Below are positions 1-7,653 of a DNA stretch of 9,102 nucleotides, one piece after another. How positions within the stretch are numbered: the stretch's first letter is position 1; every line of letters begins with the position of its first letter. Position numbers and translations under genes: made by a program. The notes beneath the pieces were generated by a model, which saw nothing but the letters and a program-made list of their open reading frames with translations, did no database searches and was not told the origin of the DNA. Origin of the DNA: Verrucomicrobiota bacterium. Lineage in GTDB: Bacteria; Verrucomicrobiota; Verrucomicrobiia; Verrucomicrobiales; Akkermansiaceae. The stretch is from NCBI GenBank assembly GCA_026397695.1, contig JAPLUJ010000427.1:1-9102 (forward strand), written 5' to 3'.

Positions 1-2352
1 GATGACAAGAAAGTGGTGGTTATTTATGATTCCAAAAACGCGCCGCTGCACTCGCCGGTGTTTCTGGGTGCCCGCCAACGTCCGCCGCTATTATCTAACA
101 GCGTGGACCCCCTGAAAGCCGCGCATCCCCGCCCGACCGGCACCTTCATTTGCCAGAATGCGCGCTTCACCCGGAATACCACCGCCGGTTGGCCCCACGT
201 GCGCGCCATCCGGGTTCTAGCGGGAAAGGGACTCACGATGCGTTCCTCGCATTCCTATATTGTCCACGCCGGCAGCGAAGTCACCGAACTGGGCACCGTG
301 CCGCTTGCCACAGATGGTTCGTTCGCGGTGGAGGTGCCGGCGGACACGCCGATCGCCTTCCAAGCCGTCGATGGCGAAGGACGCTCGGAACTCAATGAAA
401 TGTCATGGATCTATGTGCGGCCCGGGGAAACGCGCGGTTGCGTGGGCTGCCACCAACCGCGACAGGTCGCCCCGCCGTTGGCAGTGCAGAGCGTGCAGGC
501 CTTGCAGGTGCCGCCCCTGCGGCTGCCCGGCCGCGGCAATCCCCATCAATTCCGCGGCAACAATGCGGCCGTCACCGGCATGATGGAATTGCAGTTCGAC
601 CGCTATCGGGAAGTCGCCGGCATCAACCGGCACAGCGACACCCGTGAACCTCTAACAACCGGAATCCAGGAAGTCGCGGCGCTGATCGCCCTTTTGAAGG
701 ACCCCGCTGCCGATCTCAGGATCAGCGCCGCCCAGCGCCTCGGCATCTTCCGGCAGCGCTCCGCCGCCCCGGCGCTGGCACCACTCATGTTAGATGAAAT
801 GCGCGAGGTCCGGCTGGCGGCCGCAGTCGCCCTCGCGGCGTGCGGCAACCGGGATTCCATCCCGCCATTGTTAGAATCCCTGGGGGATGCCGATCCGCTC
901 GTTGCCCGGGCGGCGGCGCTGGCCCTGGAAAATCTAACCGCCCAGGCGCAACCTTTCGATCCGTTTGGCGGCAGGGACGGGCAAACCAGTCAGGCGGCTG
1001 CATGGCGCGAGTGGCAGCAACAGCATCCGTGGAATGTGTTAGAAGAGGATCTGGTCAAACGGCTATCCGGTGCAGACCGCGATGACATCCGCAAGGCGGC
1101 GGTTGCGCTGGGACACATCGGCGGTGACGCCGCCCGCCGGGGGTTGCGCGAGTATGTGCTGCAGGAAAGCCAGCGGAATCCTTATCCGGAATGGGGCAGG
1201 AAACATACCGGCGACAAGGCGCGTTTCAACTCGCTGGCCGACGTCAACCCCCGCACGTTGCAGGCTGCGGTTAGATCGTTGGGTTGGCTGGCCGATACCG
1301 CGTCGGTGGCGATGCTCGCCGAAACGCTGCGCCAGCACGCGGACCCCGGGACGGCCAACCTGTTTCTAGCAGAAGCGGCGGCGGAGGCACTGGGCCGCAT
1401 CGGCACTCCCGCTGCCATCGCGGCCTTGATCGACGCCTTTGCCAAGTTGCCGGATTACCCGCTTTACACCCGTTGGTATGGCGATCACGAGGCGCTGATA
1501 GCCTGCCATGCCTCACCGGTGCATTATTATATCATCGAAGCGCTCGATGCGCTCGGGGCCACCAACACGGGCACCATCGTGCCGGACCTCCTGCGTTCCT
1601 TGCCGACGGATACGGACCGGGCCTTGTTGCCCGGCAATGATGATTGCGAAACTCTAACGGGACGGGTGATCCGCCGCAGCGGTCGGCAAGTGGCGGTCAT
1701 CGAAACCTGTTTGGCGATCCTGGGGGACACCCGGGCAACCCGGCAGCCGGACATCGAAAAGGCGATCCGCGTGACGCACGCGGCGTGGGGTGGCAAACCC
1801 GATGCGGAAAACCGGGCGGCGCAGATTCTCTCGCTGGTCTGTCGTGACCGTGCCTTCGAGCCACGCATCCGCGAGGCCTTGGCACGCTATTGGAACCAAC
1901 CGGTCAGCATTCCCCGCGTGTACGACACCGGCATCCCGGTGGTCAACCAACTGCCGGTCCGCCACTGGGTCTCATTCTTCCTTGCCCGCTCGCTGGGAAA
2001 TCTGGGAGATCCGCAATCGGCGGCTATGCTGGTTAAAGTGTTAGACGAATCGGTGCCGGAGGCCGCCACCGGCCGGCCTGATCCGTTAGGGCCGGGAGTG
2101 TTGTTTCTGCACAACGATCTCACCCCTTGCTGGCGCGCGGAAGTGGCCTGGGCGTTAGGATGCATCGGGGATGCGCGGGCGCAACCGGTGCTGCTCAAAA
2201 CCATTGCCAACCTCGAGAATGCCACCGACACACGCTATGCCGCCGCCATCGCCGCCGGCCAACTCGCCGACCCGTCCGGCCTGGCCGCACTCCACCGCCT
2301 GGCCCAGGACTACCCGGAAATCTCGATCCGCCGCGCGCTGCTCAGGCGATAG
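1..2352 (+). CDS. HzsA-related c-type haem protein with C-terminal HEAT repeats (5' end cut by window)
   Basis: The frame is open from base 1, so the start lies upstream; the stop is TAG at 2350-2352. Numbering residues from the Met codon at 13, residues 60-150 form a beta-rich domain (VRAIRVLAGKG, DGSFAVEVPADTPI, SWIYVRPGETRGCVGCHQPR). I recognise it as the pattern of HzsA-related proteins, which resemble the hydrazine synthase alpha subunit. CVGCH at residues 143-147 (bases 439-453) is a covalent haem c site, so the protein should be matured outside the cytoplasm. From about residue 215 to the C-terminus run degenerate HEAT/PBS-lyase-like helical repeats, with repeated AA-ALG-IG/GD elements, probably a binding scaffold. 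Relatives in this phylum group are not hydrazine synthases as far as is known, and no other anammox gene is visible. The gene is followed by a terminator and is probably the end of its own transcription unit. It holds 11 of the 27 GTTAG/CTAAC motifs. Family assignment is fairly sure; function is unknown. Confidence 0.85.
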   Translation, partial: DDKKVVVIYDSKNAPLHSPVFLGARQRPPLLSNSVDPLKAAHPRPTGTFICQNARFTRNTTAGWPHVRAIRVLAGKGLTMRSSHSYIVHAGSEVTELGTVPLATDGSFAVEVPADTPIAFQAVDGEGRSELNEMSWIYVRPGETRGCVGCHQPRQVAPPLAVQSVQALQVPPLRLPGRGNPHQFRGNNAAVTGMMELQFDRYREVAGINRHSDTREPLTTGIQEVAALIALLKDPAADLRISAAQRLGIFRQRSAAPALAPLMLDEMREVRLAAAVALAACGNRDSIPPLLESLGDADPLVARAAALALENLTAQAQPFDPFGGRDGQTSQAAAWREWQQQHPWNVLEEDLVKRLSGADRDDIRKAAVALGHIGGDAARRGLREYVLQESQRNPYPEWGRKHTGDKARFNSLADVNPRTLQAAVRSLGWLADTASVAMLAETLRQHADPGTANLFLAEAAAEALGRIGTPAAIAALIDAFAKLPDYPLYTRWYGDHEALIACHASPVHYYIIEALDALGATNTGTIVPDLLRSLPTDTDRALLPGNDDCETLTGRVIRRSGRQVAVIETCLAILGDTRATRQPDIEKAIRVTHAAWGGKPDAENRAAQILSLVCRDRAFEPRIREALARYWNQPVSIPRVYDTGIPVVNQLPVRHWVSFFLARSLGNLGDPQSAAMLVKVLDESVPEAATGRPDPLGPGVLFLHNDLTPCWRAEVAWALGCIGDARAQPVLLKTIANLENATDTRYAAAIAAGQLADPSGLAALHRLAQDYPEISIRRALLRR

Positions 2353-2386
2353 GAGCCAGCGACGTGAATTTTTTCAAACTTTATTA

Positions 2387-2414
2387 TTGACGAAGCCGAA
2401 AGAAATTGCAGAAT
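2387..2414 (+). promoter_or_regulatory. Possible sigma70-type promoter for a small RNA
   Basis: TTGACG at 2387-2392 matches five of six -35 consensus bases. It is followed after 16 bp by CAGAAT at 2409-2414, which matches four of six -10 bases. It lies in a short AT-rich stretch just after the upstream stop codon. Transcription would begin near 2421. This is consensus matching by eye only, and sigma-factor preferences in this organism are unknown. Confidence 0.3.
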
Positions 2415-2420
2415 TCGTCT

Positions 2421-2549
2421 CAACCTCGCGCAAGCAAGCGAGGCAGTTAGGGTTCCGGGGGGAAACCGCACTGCTTTTAACCGCTTGCTGAGCGCTACGA
2501 GAGGGGGATATAAATGGGCGCGGATCCGGTAACGGGTCCGCGCCTTTTT
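2421..2549 (+). ncRNA. Candidate structured small RNA or leader RNA
   Basis: The region lies between a promoter-like pair and a clear terminator, with no coding frame of note. Hairpin 1 pairs CCTCGC (2424-2429) with GCGAGG (2438-2443) around an 8-nt loop, GCAAGCAA. Hairpin 2 pairs GCAGT (2443-2447) with ACTGC (2470-2474) and, inside it, GGTTCC (2451-2456) with GG-A-AACC (2461-2467) around a GGGG loop. The two hairpins share base 2443, so one closing pair must give way. The loop of hairpin 1 contains GCAAGC (2430-2435), complementary to GCTTGC (2483-2488), so a pseudoknot is possible. The 3' end is the terminator hairpin. It could be a free sRNA, a 3'-UTR-derived RNA of the upstream gene, or an attenuating leader of the downstream operon. 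I do not recognise the family. Confidence 0.35.
2517..2549 (+). terminator. Rho-independent terminator
   Basis: An 11-bp stem pairs 2517-2527 (GGCGCGGATCC) with 2534-2544 (GGGTCCGCGCC), with a single T-G wobble and a 6-nt loop GGTAAC. A run of five T (2545-2549) follows directly. It would end transcription of the HzsA-related gene or of the candidate small RNA. It sits about 230 bp before the next gene, so it could also act as an attenuator for that operon. Confidence 0.85.
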
Positions 2550-2753
2550 ACTGCTAATTAATTGCTTTTTTTGAAGCCCGTTGGAAGAGCGGGTGGCCGA
2601 TCATTGCCATGCCATCGACCACCCGGAACACATAGCCAAGTCGGGCGCTTGTCTCATGGGCGATGGCTAGGTGGCATAGGCGGTTTATTCAAGCGGGGAA
2701 CTCAGCGTGGTGGAGATTCTCTCCTTTACAGAACGGGTTAGCCGGATGACTGA
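2550..2753. other. Intergenic region upstream of the cytochrome operon
   Basis: About 200 bp without a convincing gene. It contains an inverted repeat at 2591-2624, a further 7-bp inverted match (GCCATCG 2611-2617 with CGATGGC 2661-2667), and a short palindrome GGAGA-TTC-TCTCC at 2712-2724. On the minus strand, 44 codons are open between stops from 2688 to 2557, stopping at 2554-2556. The translation looks protein-like (for example FRVVDGMAMIGHPLFQRA) but lacks a good start and is not a family I recognise. I see no convincing promoter for the downstream operon, though one must lie here unless transcription reads through the terminator. Confidence 0.5.
2591..2624. repeat. Imperfect inverted repeat (stem-loop)
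   Basis: GGGTGG (2591-2596) pairs with CCACCC (2619-2624). After one C-A mismatch, CGAT (2598-2601) pairs with ATCG (2614-2617), leaving a 12-nt loop. There is no T-tract on either side, so it is not a terminator. It could be an operator, part of a leader RNA, or a REP-like intergenic repeat. Confidence 0.5.
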
Positions 2754-2754
2754 T

Positions 2755-2778
2755 TGCGCCAACAATCTTTGTTGCGCA
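2755..2778 (+). promoter_or_regulatory. Hairpin abutting the start codon of the cytochrome-LRR gene
   Basis: TGCGC (2755-2759), a bulged C (2760), then AACAA (2761-2765) pair with TTGTT (2769-2773) and GCGCA (2774-2778) around a TCT loop. That makes ten base pairs, and the last A is the first base of the preferred ATG. There is no Shine-Dalgarno sequence in front. In mRNA it would put the start codon at the base of a stable stem; in DNA it is a near-perfect palindrome that a dimeric repressor could bind. Neither role is shown. Confidence 0.45.
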
Positions 2779-4379
2779 TGGAATCCTCGACCGCCACTCC
2801 CGCTCCATCCACCGCCCGCCTGCGCTGGCTCGTGGTCGCCTCCCTTGGCCTTGGATCCGCCATGGCCGCGCCATGGATAGACCCACTCGCCTGGCGGGAC
2901 GGCCTGCCGGAGACGGCCCGGTGGATCGGCCGCTTCCACCCGATGGTGCTGCATTTTCCAATCGTTCTGCTGCTGGTCGCGCTCGCCTTTGAGGTCGCCC
3001 GGTTGCCCGGGCTGCGGTGGATCCTGCCGTGTCCCGACAGTTCTACCGTGACCGTGATATTCGCGTGGGCGGCGGCGGGATGCACGCTTGCGGCCGGGTG
3101 CGGTTGGTTACTGGCGCAATCCGGAGGATACGAGAAAGAACTGTTAGACAACCACCTGTGGGCGGGTGCCGCGACGGCCGCCGGTGCCAATCTGGCGCTT
3201 ATTTTCCGCTTGAGCGCGGGGGGTATCGGCCGGGGTTTTCTCAACGGCATTGCCAACCTCACCCTGGCACTCACCTGCGGTGTCATGACCGTAGCCGGCC
3301 ATTACGGCGCCAACCTCACCCACGGCGAAACCTACCTGACCGACCATGCCCCCGATTTTGTCCGCAAGTTCCTCGGTCTCAGTCCCCGCAACGATGGCGG
3401 CCCCCCCCTCGGGATCAAGCCTGTCGATCAACGGCTGCTGTGGGACGACGTCGTCCTGCCGATCCTCGACGAGTGCTGTTCCTCGTGCCACAACGCGGGC
3501 AAGAAAAAAGGCGGATTGCGCGTTGATAGCCTGGCCGCCATACTCAAGGGCGGCACTTCCGGAGCCGCCATCGAACCCGGCAATCCCAAGGACAGCCTGC
3601 TCCTGAAGCGCATGCTCCTTGACCTCGAACACAACGATCACATGCCGCCCAAGGGCAAACCCCAACCCACTGCGGAGCAAATCGCCGCACTCACCTTCTG
3701 GATCGAAATGGGCGCACCCGCCGACAAATTGGCCGGTGACTTCGAACTCCCGGCCAAGCTCCGTACCGCCCTCGATTCCCTGCTGACTCCCGCCCAGCGC
3801 AAGGCCCGCGAATCTCAAATCATCGCCGAAACCGCGGCCCTCGAAAAAAACCTCGCGGCTCTTCGCAACAGCCTGCCAGGCAGCCTCGCCTGCGTGGTGG
3901 CCGGCAAACCTGAACTCGAGTATGCGCCCGGCATCCGCGCCGCCGAGGTGTCCGATGCCCAGCTTCAAGCAATGGCTCCCGTGGCCTCCAGCGTGGTGGC
4001 CCTGGATCTCCAGCAAACCAAGGTGACCGACGCCGGACTGGCCGCGCTGGCACCCTTCGTCAAGCTGCGCAAACTGCAACTCCAGAACACCGGGATCACC
4101 GACGCGGGGTTGGCACACTTGCGCCAATTGTCCGAATTGGAAGTCGTCAACCTCTACGGCACGGGCGCGACCGACGACGGCCTGCAATCCCTCACCAGCC
4201 TCAAACACTTGCAAAAAATCTACCTCTGGCAATCCAAGGTCACCGAGGAAGGTGCCGGGAAATTCTGCGAAGCCCTCCCCGGCGTGGAAATCAACCTTGG
4301 TCTAACCGAAAAACCACAACCCGCCGAAGCGCCGACCAAGGACAACGCCGCCAAGCCCGCTTCATCTAACAAACCCTGA
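2778..4379 (+). CDS. Membrane DUF2231-PSCyt1 cytochrome with leucine-rich repeats
   Basis: 533 residues from ATG 2778; a TTG start at 2754 would add eight. I prefer the ATG because the TTG adds only a polar stretch, but neither has a clear ribosome-binding site. Residues 17-34, 56-76, 88-113, 128-146 and 158-178 are hydrophobic. The RFHPMVLHFPIVLLLVAL segment (52-69) is typical of DUF2231 membrane domains. A planctomycete-type cytochrome C domain (PSCyt1) follows: CSSCH at 234-238 binds haem c, GGLRVDS at 245-251 is typical, and HMPPKGKP near Met289 supplies the likely distal haem ligand. Residues 330-365 look helical or coiled-coil. Residues 395-505 hold leucine-rich repeats of the VTDAGLAAL type, and the last 25 residues are rich in Ala, Pro and Lys. 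First gene of a three-gene operon, 12 bp ahead of the next. It is probably anchored in the inner membrane with haem and LRR outside the cytoplasm. Domain calls are firm; the role (electron transfer, or docking for its neighbours) is inference. Confidence 0.9.
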   Translation: MESSTATPAPSTARLRWLVVASLGLGSAMAAPWIDPLAWRDGLPETARWIGRFHPMVLHFPIVLLLVALAFEVARLPGLRWILPCPDSSTVTVIFAWAAAGCTLAAGCGWLLAQSGGYEKELLDNHLWAGAATAAGANLALIFRLSAGGIGRGFLNGIANLTLALTCGVMTVAGHYGANLTHGETYLTDHAPDFVRKFLGLSPRNDGGPPLGIKPVDQRLLWDDVVLPILDECCSSCHNAGKKKGGLRVDSLAAILKGGTSGAAIEPGNPKDSLLLKRMLLDLEHNDHMPPKGKPQPTAEQIAALTFWIEMGAPADKLAGDFELPAKLRTALDSLLTPAQRKARESQIIAETAALEKNLAALRNSLPGSLACVVAGKPELEYAPGIRAAEVSDAQLQAMAPVASSVVALDLQQTKVTDAGLAALAPFVKLRKLQLQNTGITDAGLAHLRQLSELEVVNLYGTGATDDGLQSLTSLKHLQKIYLWQSKVTEEGAGKFCEALPGVEINLGLTEKPQPAEAPTKDNAAKPASSNKP

Positions 4380-4391
4380 GCGCCCCTCGCC

Positions 4392-7300
4392 ATGAAAATC
4401 CCCAGTTCGCTCGCCCTTGTCGGGTCCTTGGTTGTTGCCGGTGCCGCCGTCGTCGGGATCAGCTTCATCCCCGGGGTTGCCTGGAAACAATTCCCGGGTG
4501 AGGCAACGCAAGTCCCGGTCTTCGCCGCGCCCGCAGCCACCGGCCCGGCCCTGCCCGAAGTGGTGACCTTCAACACCCACGTCCAGCCGGTCCTATCAGA
4601 GAATTGTTATCCATGCCACGGCCCCGACTCCGGGTCGCGCAAGGCGGATCTCCGGCTGGATCGCGCCGAGTTTGCCTTCAAACCGGCGAAGTCCGGGCAA
4701 CCGGTGATTCTCAAAGGCGAGGGGGCGGCATCGGAGGTCATCAAGCGGATGCGCCACAAGGACCCCAAGGAAATAATGCCCCCCCCGGCCACCCACAAGG
4801 TCGTTGCCGAACGTGACATCGCCCTGCTAGAGAAATGGATCAACCAAGACGCCAACTACGAGGAACATTGGTCGCTCATTCCGCCCAAACGCCCGGCCGT
4901 CCCAGCCGTGCCTAACACCGACTGGCCCATCAACCCCATCGACCAGTTCATCCTCGACCGTCTGCAAAAGGAAAACCTCTCCCCCGCCCAGGAAGCCGAC
5001 AAAGCCGCCCTGCTGCGCCGCGTCACCCTCGATCTAACAGGACTGCCGCCGGCCCCGGAAGCGGTCGACGCCTTCCTCGCCGACACCCACGCGGACGCTT
5101 ACGAAAAAGCCGTGGATCGTTTGTTAGAATCGTCGGCATACGGTGAGCAACAGGCCCGTTATTGGCTGGACGCCGCCCGTTATGCCGACACCCACGGCAT
5201 TCACTTCGACAACTACCGCAGCATCTGGCCCTACCGCGACTGGGTGATCAAGGCGTTCAACACCAACCAACGATTCGACCAGTTCACCCTCGAACAACTC
5301 GCCGGCGACCTCCTGCCCAACGCCACCATGGACCAGCAGATCGCCACCGGTTTCCACCGCTGCCTGCCGACCACCGGCGAAGGCGGCGCCATCGCCGACG
5401 AATACCTCGCCACCTATGCCAGGGACCGGGTGGAAACCACCTCGCGCGTCTGGCTCGGCCTCACCACCGGCTGCGCGTCCTGCCATGACCACAAGTTCGA
5501 CCCGATCTCGCAGAAGGATTTCTATCAGCTCAGCGCGTTTTTCCGCAACAACCCGCTGTCCGCGCTGGATGGCAACTCGGCCGAGCATCCGCCCAATCTG
5601 CTGATCCCCAAAGCGGAGGACGTGCCGCGCATGGAGGAACTCGCGCGCTTGTTGCCCCTCAAGGAACAAGCCTTGAAGGATGCCGAAAAGGCGGAGGCCG
5701 GGCAACTCAAGGCCGCCCTCGCCACGGCTGCCACCGCCGCCGCGAACCTGCCGGAAGCCCCCACCGACCTGCTGCTGGCCTTGGCCGCTGCGGAGGGATC
5801 GGGCGGCACTGCGGATTTCACCCTCACTGGCCAACCCGCCAAAACCACTTTCGGAGGCAACTACCAATGGGTCATGCACGGGCCCATCCCGGCCCTCGCC
5901 ACGGGCGAGAACTTTTCCGCGGAACTCGGTGACTTCGCCAACTACCCGAACACCCAGGCCTTTGCCTACGGTGCCTGGGTCCGTGGCGAAAACCTCGTGG
6001 GCGCGCTGCTCTCGCGCATGGATGAAGCCCACTCCTTCGCCGGCTGGGATCTGTGGTTTGAAAACAACACCTTCGGTGCCCACCTGATCCACCAGTGGCC
6101 CGGCAATGCCATCAAGGTGGTTTCCACCACCAAACTGCCACCTAATGAATGGTGCCACGTCATGGTCTCATATGACGGTTCCGCGAAAGCCGCCGGGGTT
6201 CAACTTTACCTCAACGGGCAAAGCGTTCCCGTTAGAGTGGACAACGATTCCCTAACAGGACCGCTCACCAACACCGTCCAAGTCCAGGTCGCCCGCCGCA
6301 CCCCCGGCCAACCACTCGCCAAGGCGTCGTTCCACGACCTGCGCCTCTACCCGCGCGCGCTCCGCGCGGATGAGGCCCCGCTCATCGCGCTCGCGGCATT
6401 CCGCCCCCATCTCGCAACCATCGCCCCGGACAAACTGGAACCGTCGCTGCAGGCGATCCTTGCGGCCGTCATCACCCGCGGGAAGTCGTCCGCCGATCCG
6501 CTCCGGCGCGAGGTCGCCGCCCTGCAGGCTGAACGCGAGTCTATCAAAAAGCGCGGCGTGATCACTCTGGTGATGAAGGAAAACAACGAGGAACCCTCGG
6601 CCTACATCCTCAACCGCGGAGAATACAGCCAGAAAAAGGACAAGGTGGCTGCCGACATCCCCGCCGTCTTCGGCGTGCGCATCGCCAAGGACGATCCCCA
6701 AAACCGCCTCGGCCTGGCCCGCTGGCTCATCCACCCCGACCACCCGCTGACCGCCCGCGTCACCGTCAACCGTTTCTGGCAGCAACTCTTCGGCACCGGC
6801 CTGGTGGCTTCCTCGGAGGACTTCGGCATCAAGGGCGAACGGCCGGTTCATCCCGAGTTGTTAGATTGGCTCGCGCTCGAGTTCCGCGATCACGGCTGGG
6901 ATGTGAAGAAGCTCATGAAACTCATGGTGACTTCCGCCAGCTACCGCCAATCCGGCGCCGCCAATCCAGCCAAGCTGGCAAAGGATCCCGCCAACCGCCT
7001 GTTGTCGCGTGGTCCCCGCCAACGCCTCGACGGTGAGATGATCCGCGACCAGGCGCTCTTTGTCAGCGGCCTGCTGGTTGACAAGATCGGCGGCCCGAGC
7101 GTCAAGCCATATCAGCCGGATGGCGTTTGGGAAGCGGTGGCGATGAAGGAATCCAACACCCGCAAATACGCCCGCGACTCCGGCGAGGCGCTCTACCGCC
7201 GCAGTCTTTACACCTTCTGGAAACGCAGCGCCCCGCACCCCTCGCTGGAGGCCTTCGGAACCCCGTCCCGCGAAAATTGCACCGTCCGCCGCGAACGCAC

Positions 7301-7646
7301 CAACACCCCGCTCCAAGCCCTCGTCACCTTGAATGACATCCAGTTCGTCGAGGCCGCACGGGTGCTCGCAGAACGCGTCCTCAAACAGAAAACCAGTGAC
7401 GCCGATCGCTTCGATTTCCTCTACCGTGTCGTCCTCGCCCGCCCGCCGAAGCCGGCCGAGCTGCCCGTCCTGACCGCCGCCCTAACGGATTTCCGCGCCA
7501 CCTTCGACAAATCCGCGGACGACGCCAAAAAACTCGTGGGCTATGGCGAACGCGTGGCCGACCCGGCTCTCGCCGCTGCCGAATTGGCCGCCTGGACCGT
7601 CATCGCCAGCAATACCCTCAACCTCGACGAATCCCTCAACCGATAA
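4392..7646 (+). CDS. PSCyt1-PSCyt2-LamG-PSD1 multidomain cytochrome protein
   Basis: 1084 residues; ATG at 4392 is followed by a hydrophobic signal or anchor segment (residues 6-30). PSCyt1 has haem site CYPCH at 72-76, LRLDRAE and the MPPP ligand loop near 129. PSCyt2 (DUF1549) begins near [10 protein letters not shown] (159) and includes the hallmark [11 protein letters not shown] (181-191), [12 protein letters not shown] (209-220), [13 protein letters not shown] (257-269) and a second CASCH at 361-365 followed by DHKFDPI. A helical linker (410-455) leads to a concanavalin A-like LamG_3 domain (about 470-665; [36 protein letters not shown]). A second helical segment (685-720) precedes PSD1 (DUF1553, about 765-1055; [55 protein letters not shown]). 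This order is usual for the family. It sits between two genes of the same system. Reaction unknown; LamG suggests glycan or peptide binding in the periplasm. No Shine-Dalgarno sequence is visible. Confidence 0.95.
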   Translation: MKIPSSLALVGSLVVAGAAVVGISFIPGVAWKQFPGEATQVPVFAAPAATGPALPEVVTFNTHVQPVLSENCYPCHGPDSGSRKADLRLDRAEFAFKPAKSGQPVILKGEGAASEVIKRMRHKDPKEIMPPPATHKVVAERDIALLEKWINQDANYEEHWSLIPPKRPAVPAVPNTDWPINPIDQFILDRLQKENLSPAQEADKAALLRRVTLDLTGLPPAPEAVDAFLADTHADAYEKAVDRLLESSAYGEQQARYWLDAARYADTHGIHFDNYRSIWPYRDWVIKAFNTNQRFDQFTLEQLAGDLLPNATMDQQIATGFHRCLPTTGEGGAIADEYLATYARDRVETTSRVWLGLTTGCASCHDHKFDPISQKDFYQLSAFFRNNPLSALDGNSAEHPPNLLIPKAEDVPRMEELARLLPLKEQALKDAEKAEAGQLKAALATAATAAANLPEAPTDLLLALAAAEGSGGTADFTLTGQPAKTTFGGNYQWVMHGPIPALATGENFSAELGDFANYPNTQAFAYGAWVRGENLVGALLSRMDEAHSFAGWDLWFENNTFGAHLIHQWPGNAIKVVSTTKLPPNEWCHVMVSYDGSAKAAGVQLYLNGQSVPVRVDNDSLTGPLTNTVQVQVARRTPGQPLAKASFHDLRLYPRALRADEAPLIALAAFRPHLATIAPDKLEPSLQAILAAVITRGKSSADPLRREVAALQAERESIKKRGVITLVMKENNEEPSAYILNRGEYSQKKDKVAADIPAVFGVRIAKDDPQNRLGLARWLIHPDHPLTARVTVNRFWQQLFGTGLVASSEDFGIKGERPVHPELLDWLALEFRDHGWDVKKLMKLMVTSASYRQSGAANPAKLAKDPANRLLSRGPRQRLDGEMIRDQALFVSGLLVDKIGGPSVKPYQPDGVWEAVAMKESNTRKYARDSGEALYRRSLYTFWKRSAPHPSLEAFGTPSRENCTVRRERTNTPLQALVTLNDIQFVEAARVLAERVLKQKTSDADRFDFLYRVVLARPPKPAELPVLTAALTDFRATFDKSADDAKKLVGYGERVADPALAAAELAAWTVIASNTLNLDESLNR

Positions 7647-7653
7647 TCCCGAA

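Noticed and set aside
1..2352. True hydrazine synthase alpha subunit, implying an anammox organism.
   Set aside because: Only one related domain is visible, the rest is HEAT repeat, and no other hydrazine synthase or anammox gene is nearby; the family is wider than the enzyme.
2443..2516. Resemblance to a guanidine-I (ykkC-class) riboswitch: TAGGGTTCCGG, later CGAGAG and GGGATA in the right order.
   Set aside because: The central conserved block that should precede CGAGAG is not present, the 3' GGG/CCC pairing is missing, and the downstream genes are unrelated to guanidine, so chance similarity is likelier. A covariance-model search would decide.
2754..2777. TTG at 2754 as the start of the first operon gene.
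   Set aside because: It adds only eight residues, has no better ribosome-binding site, and an ATG follows in frame at 2778; left as a minor alternative.
3144..4232. Long minus-strand reading frame of 362 codons.
   Set aside because: It lies entirely opposite a gene with clear cytochrome and LRR motifs; such antisense frames arise readily in GC-rich coding DNA, and its translation is low-complexity with no domain.
5124..6158. Long minus-strand reading frame of 344 codons.
   Set aside because: Shadow of the PSCyt2/LamG-coding region; Gly/Val-rich translation with no recognisable motif.
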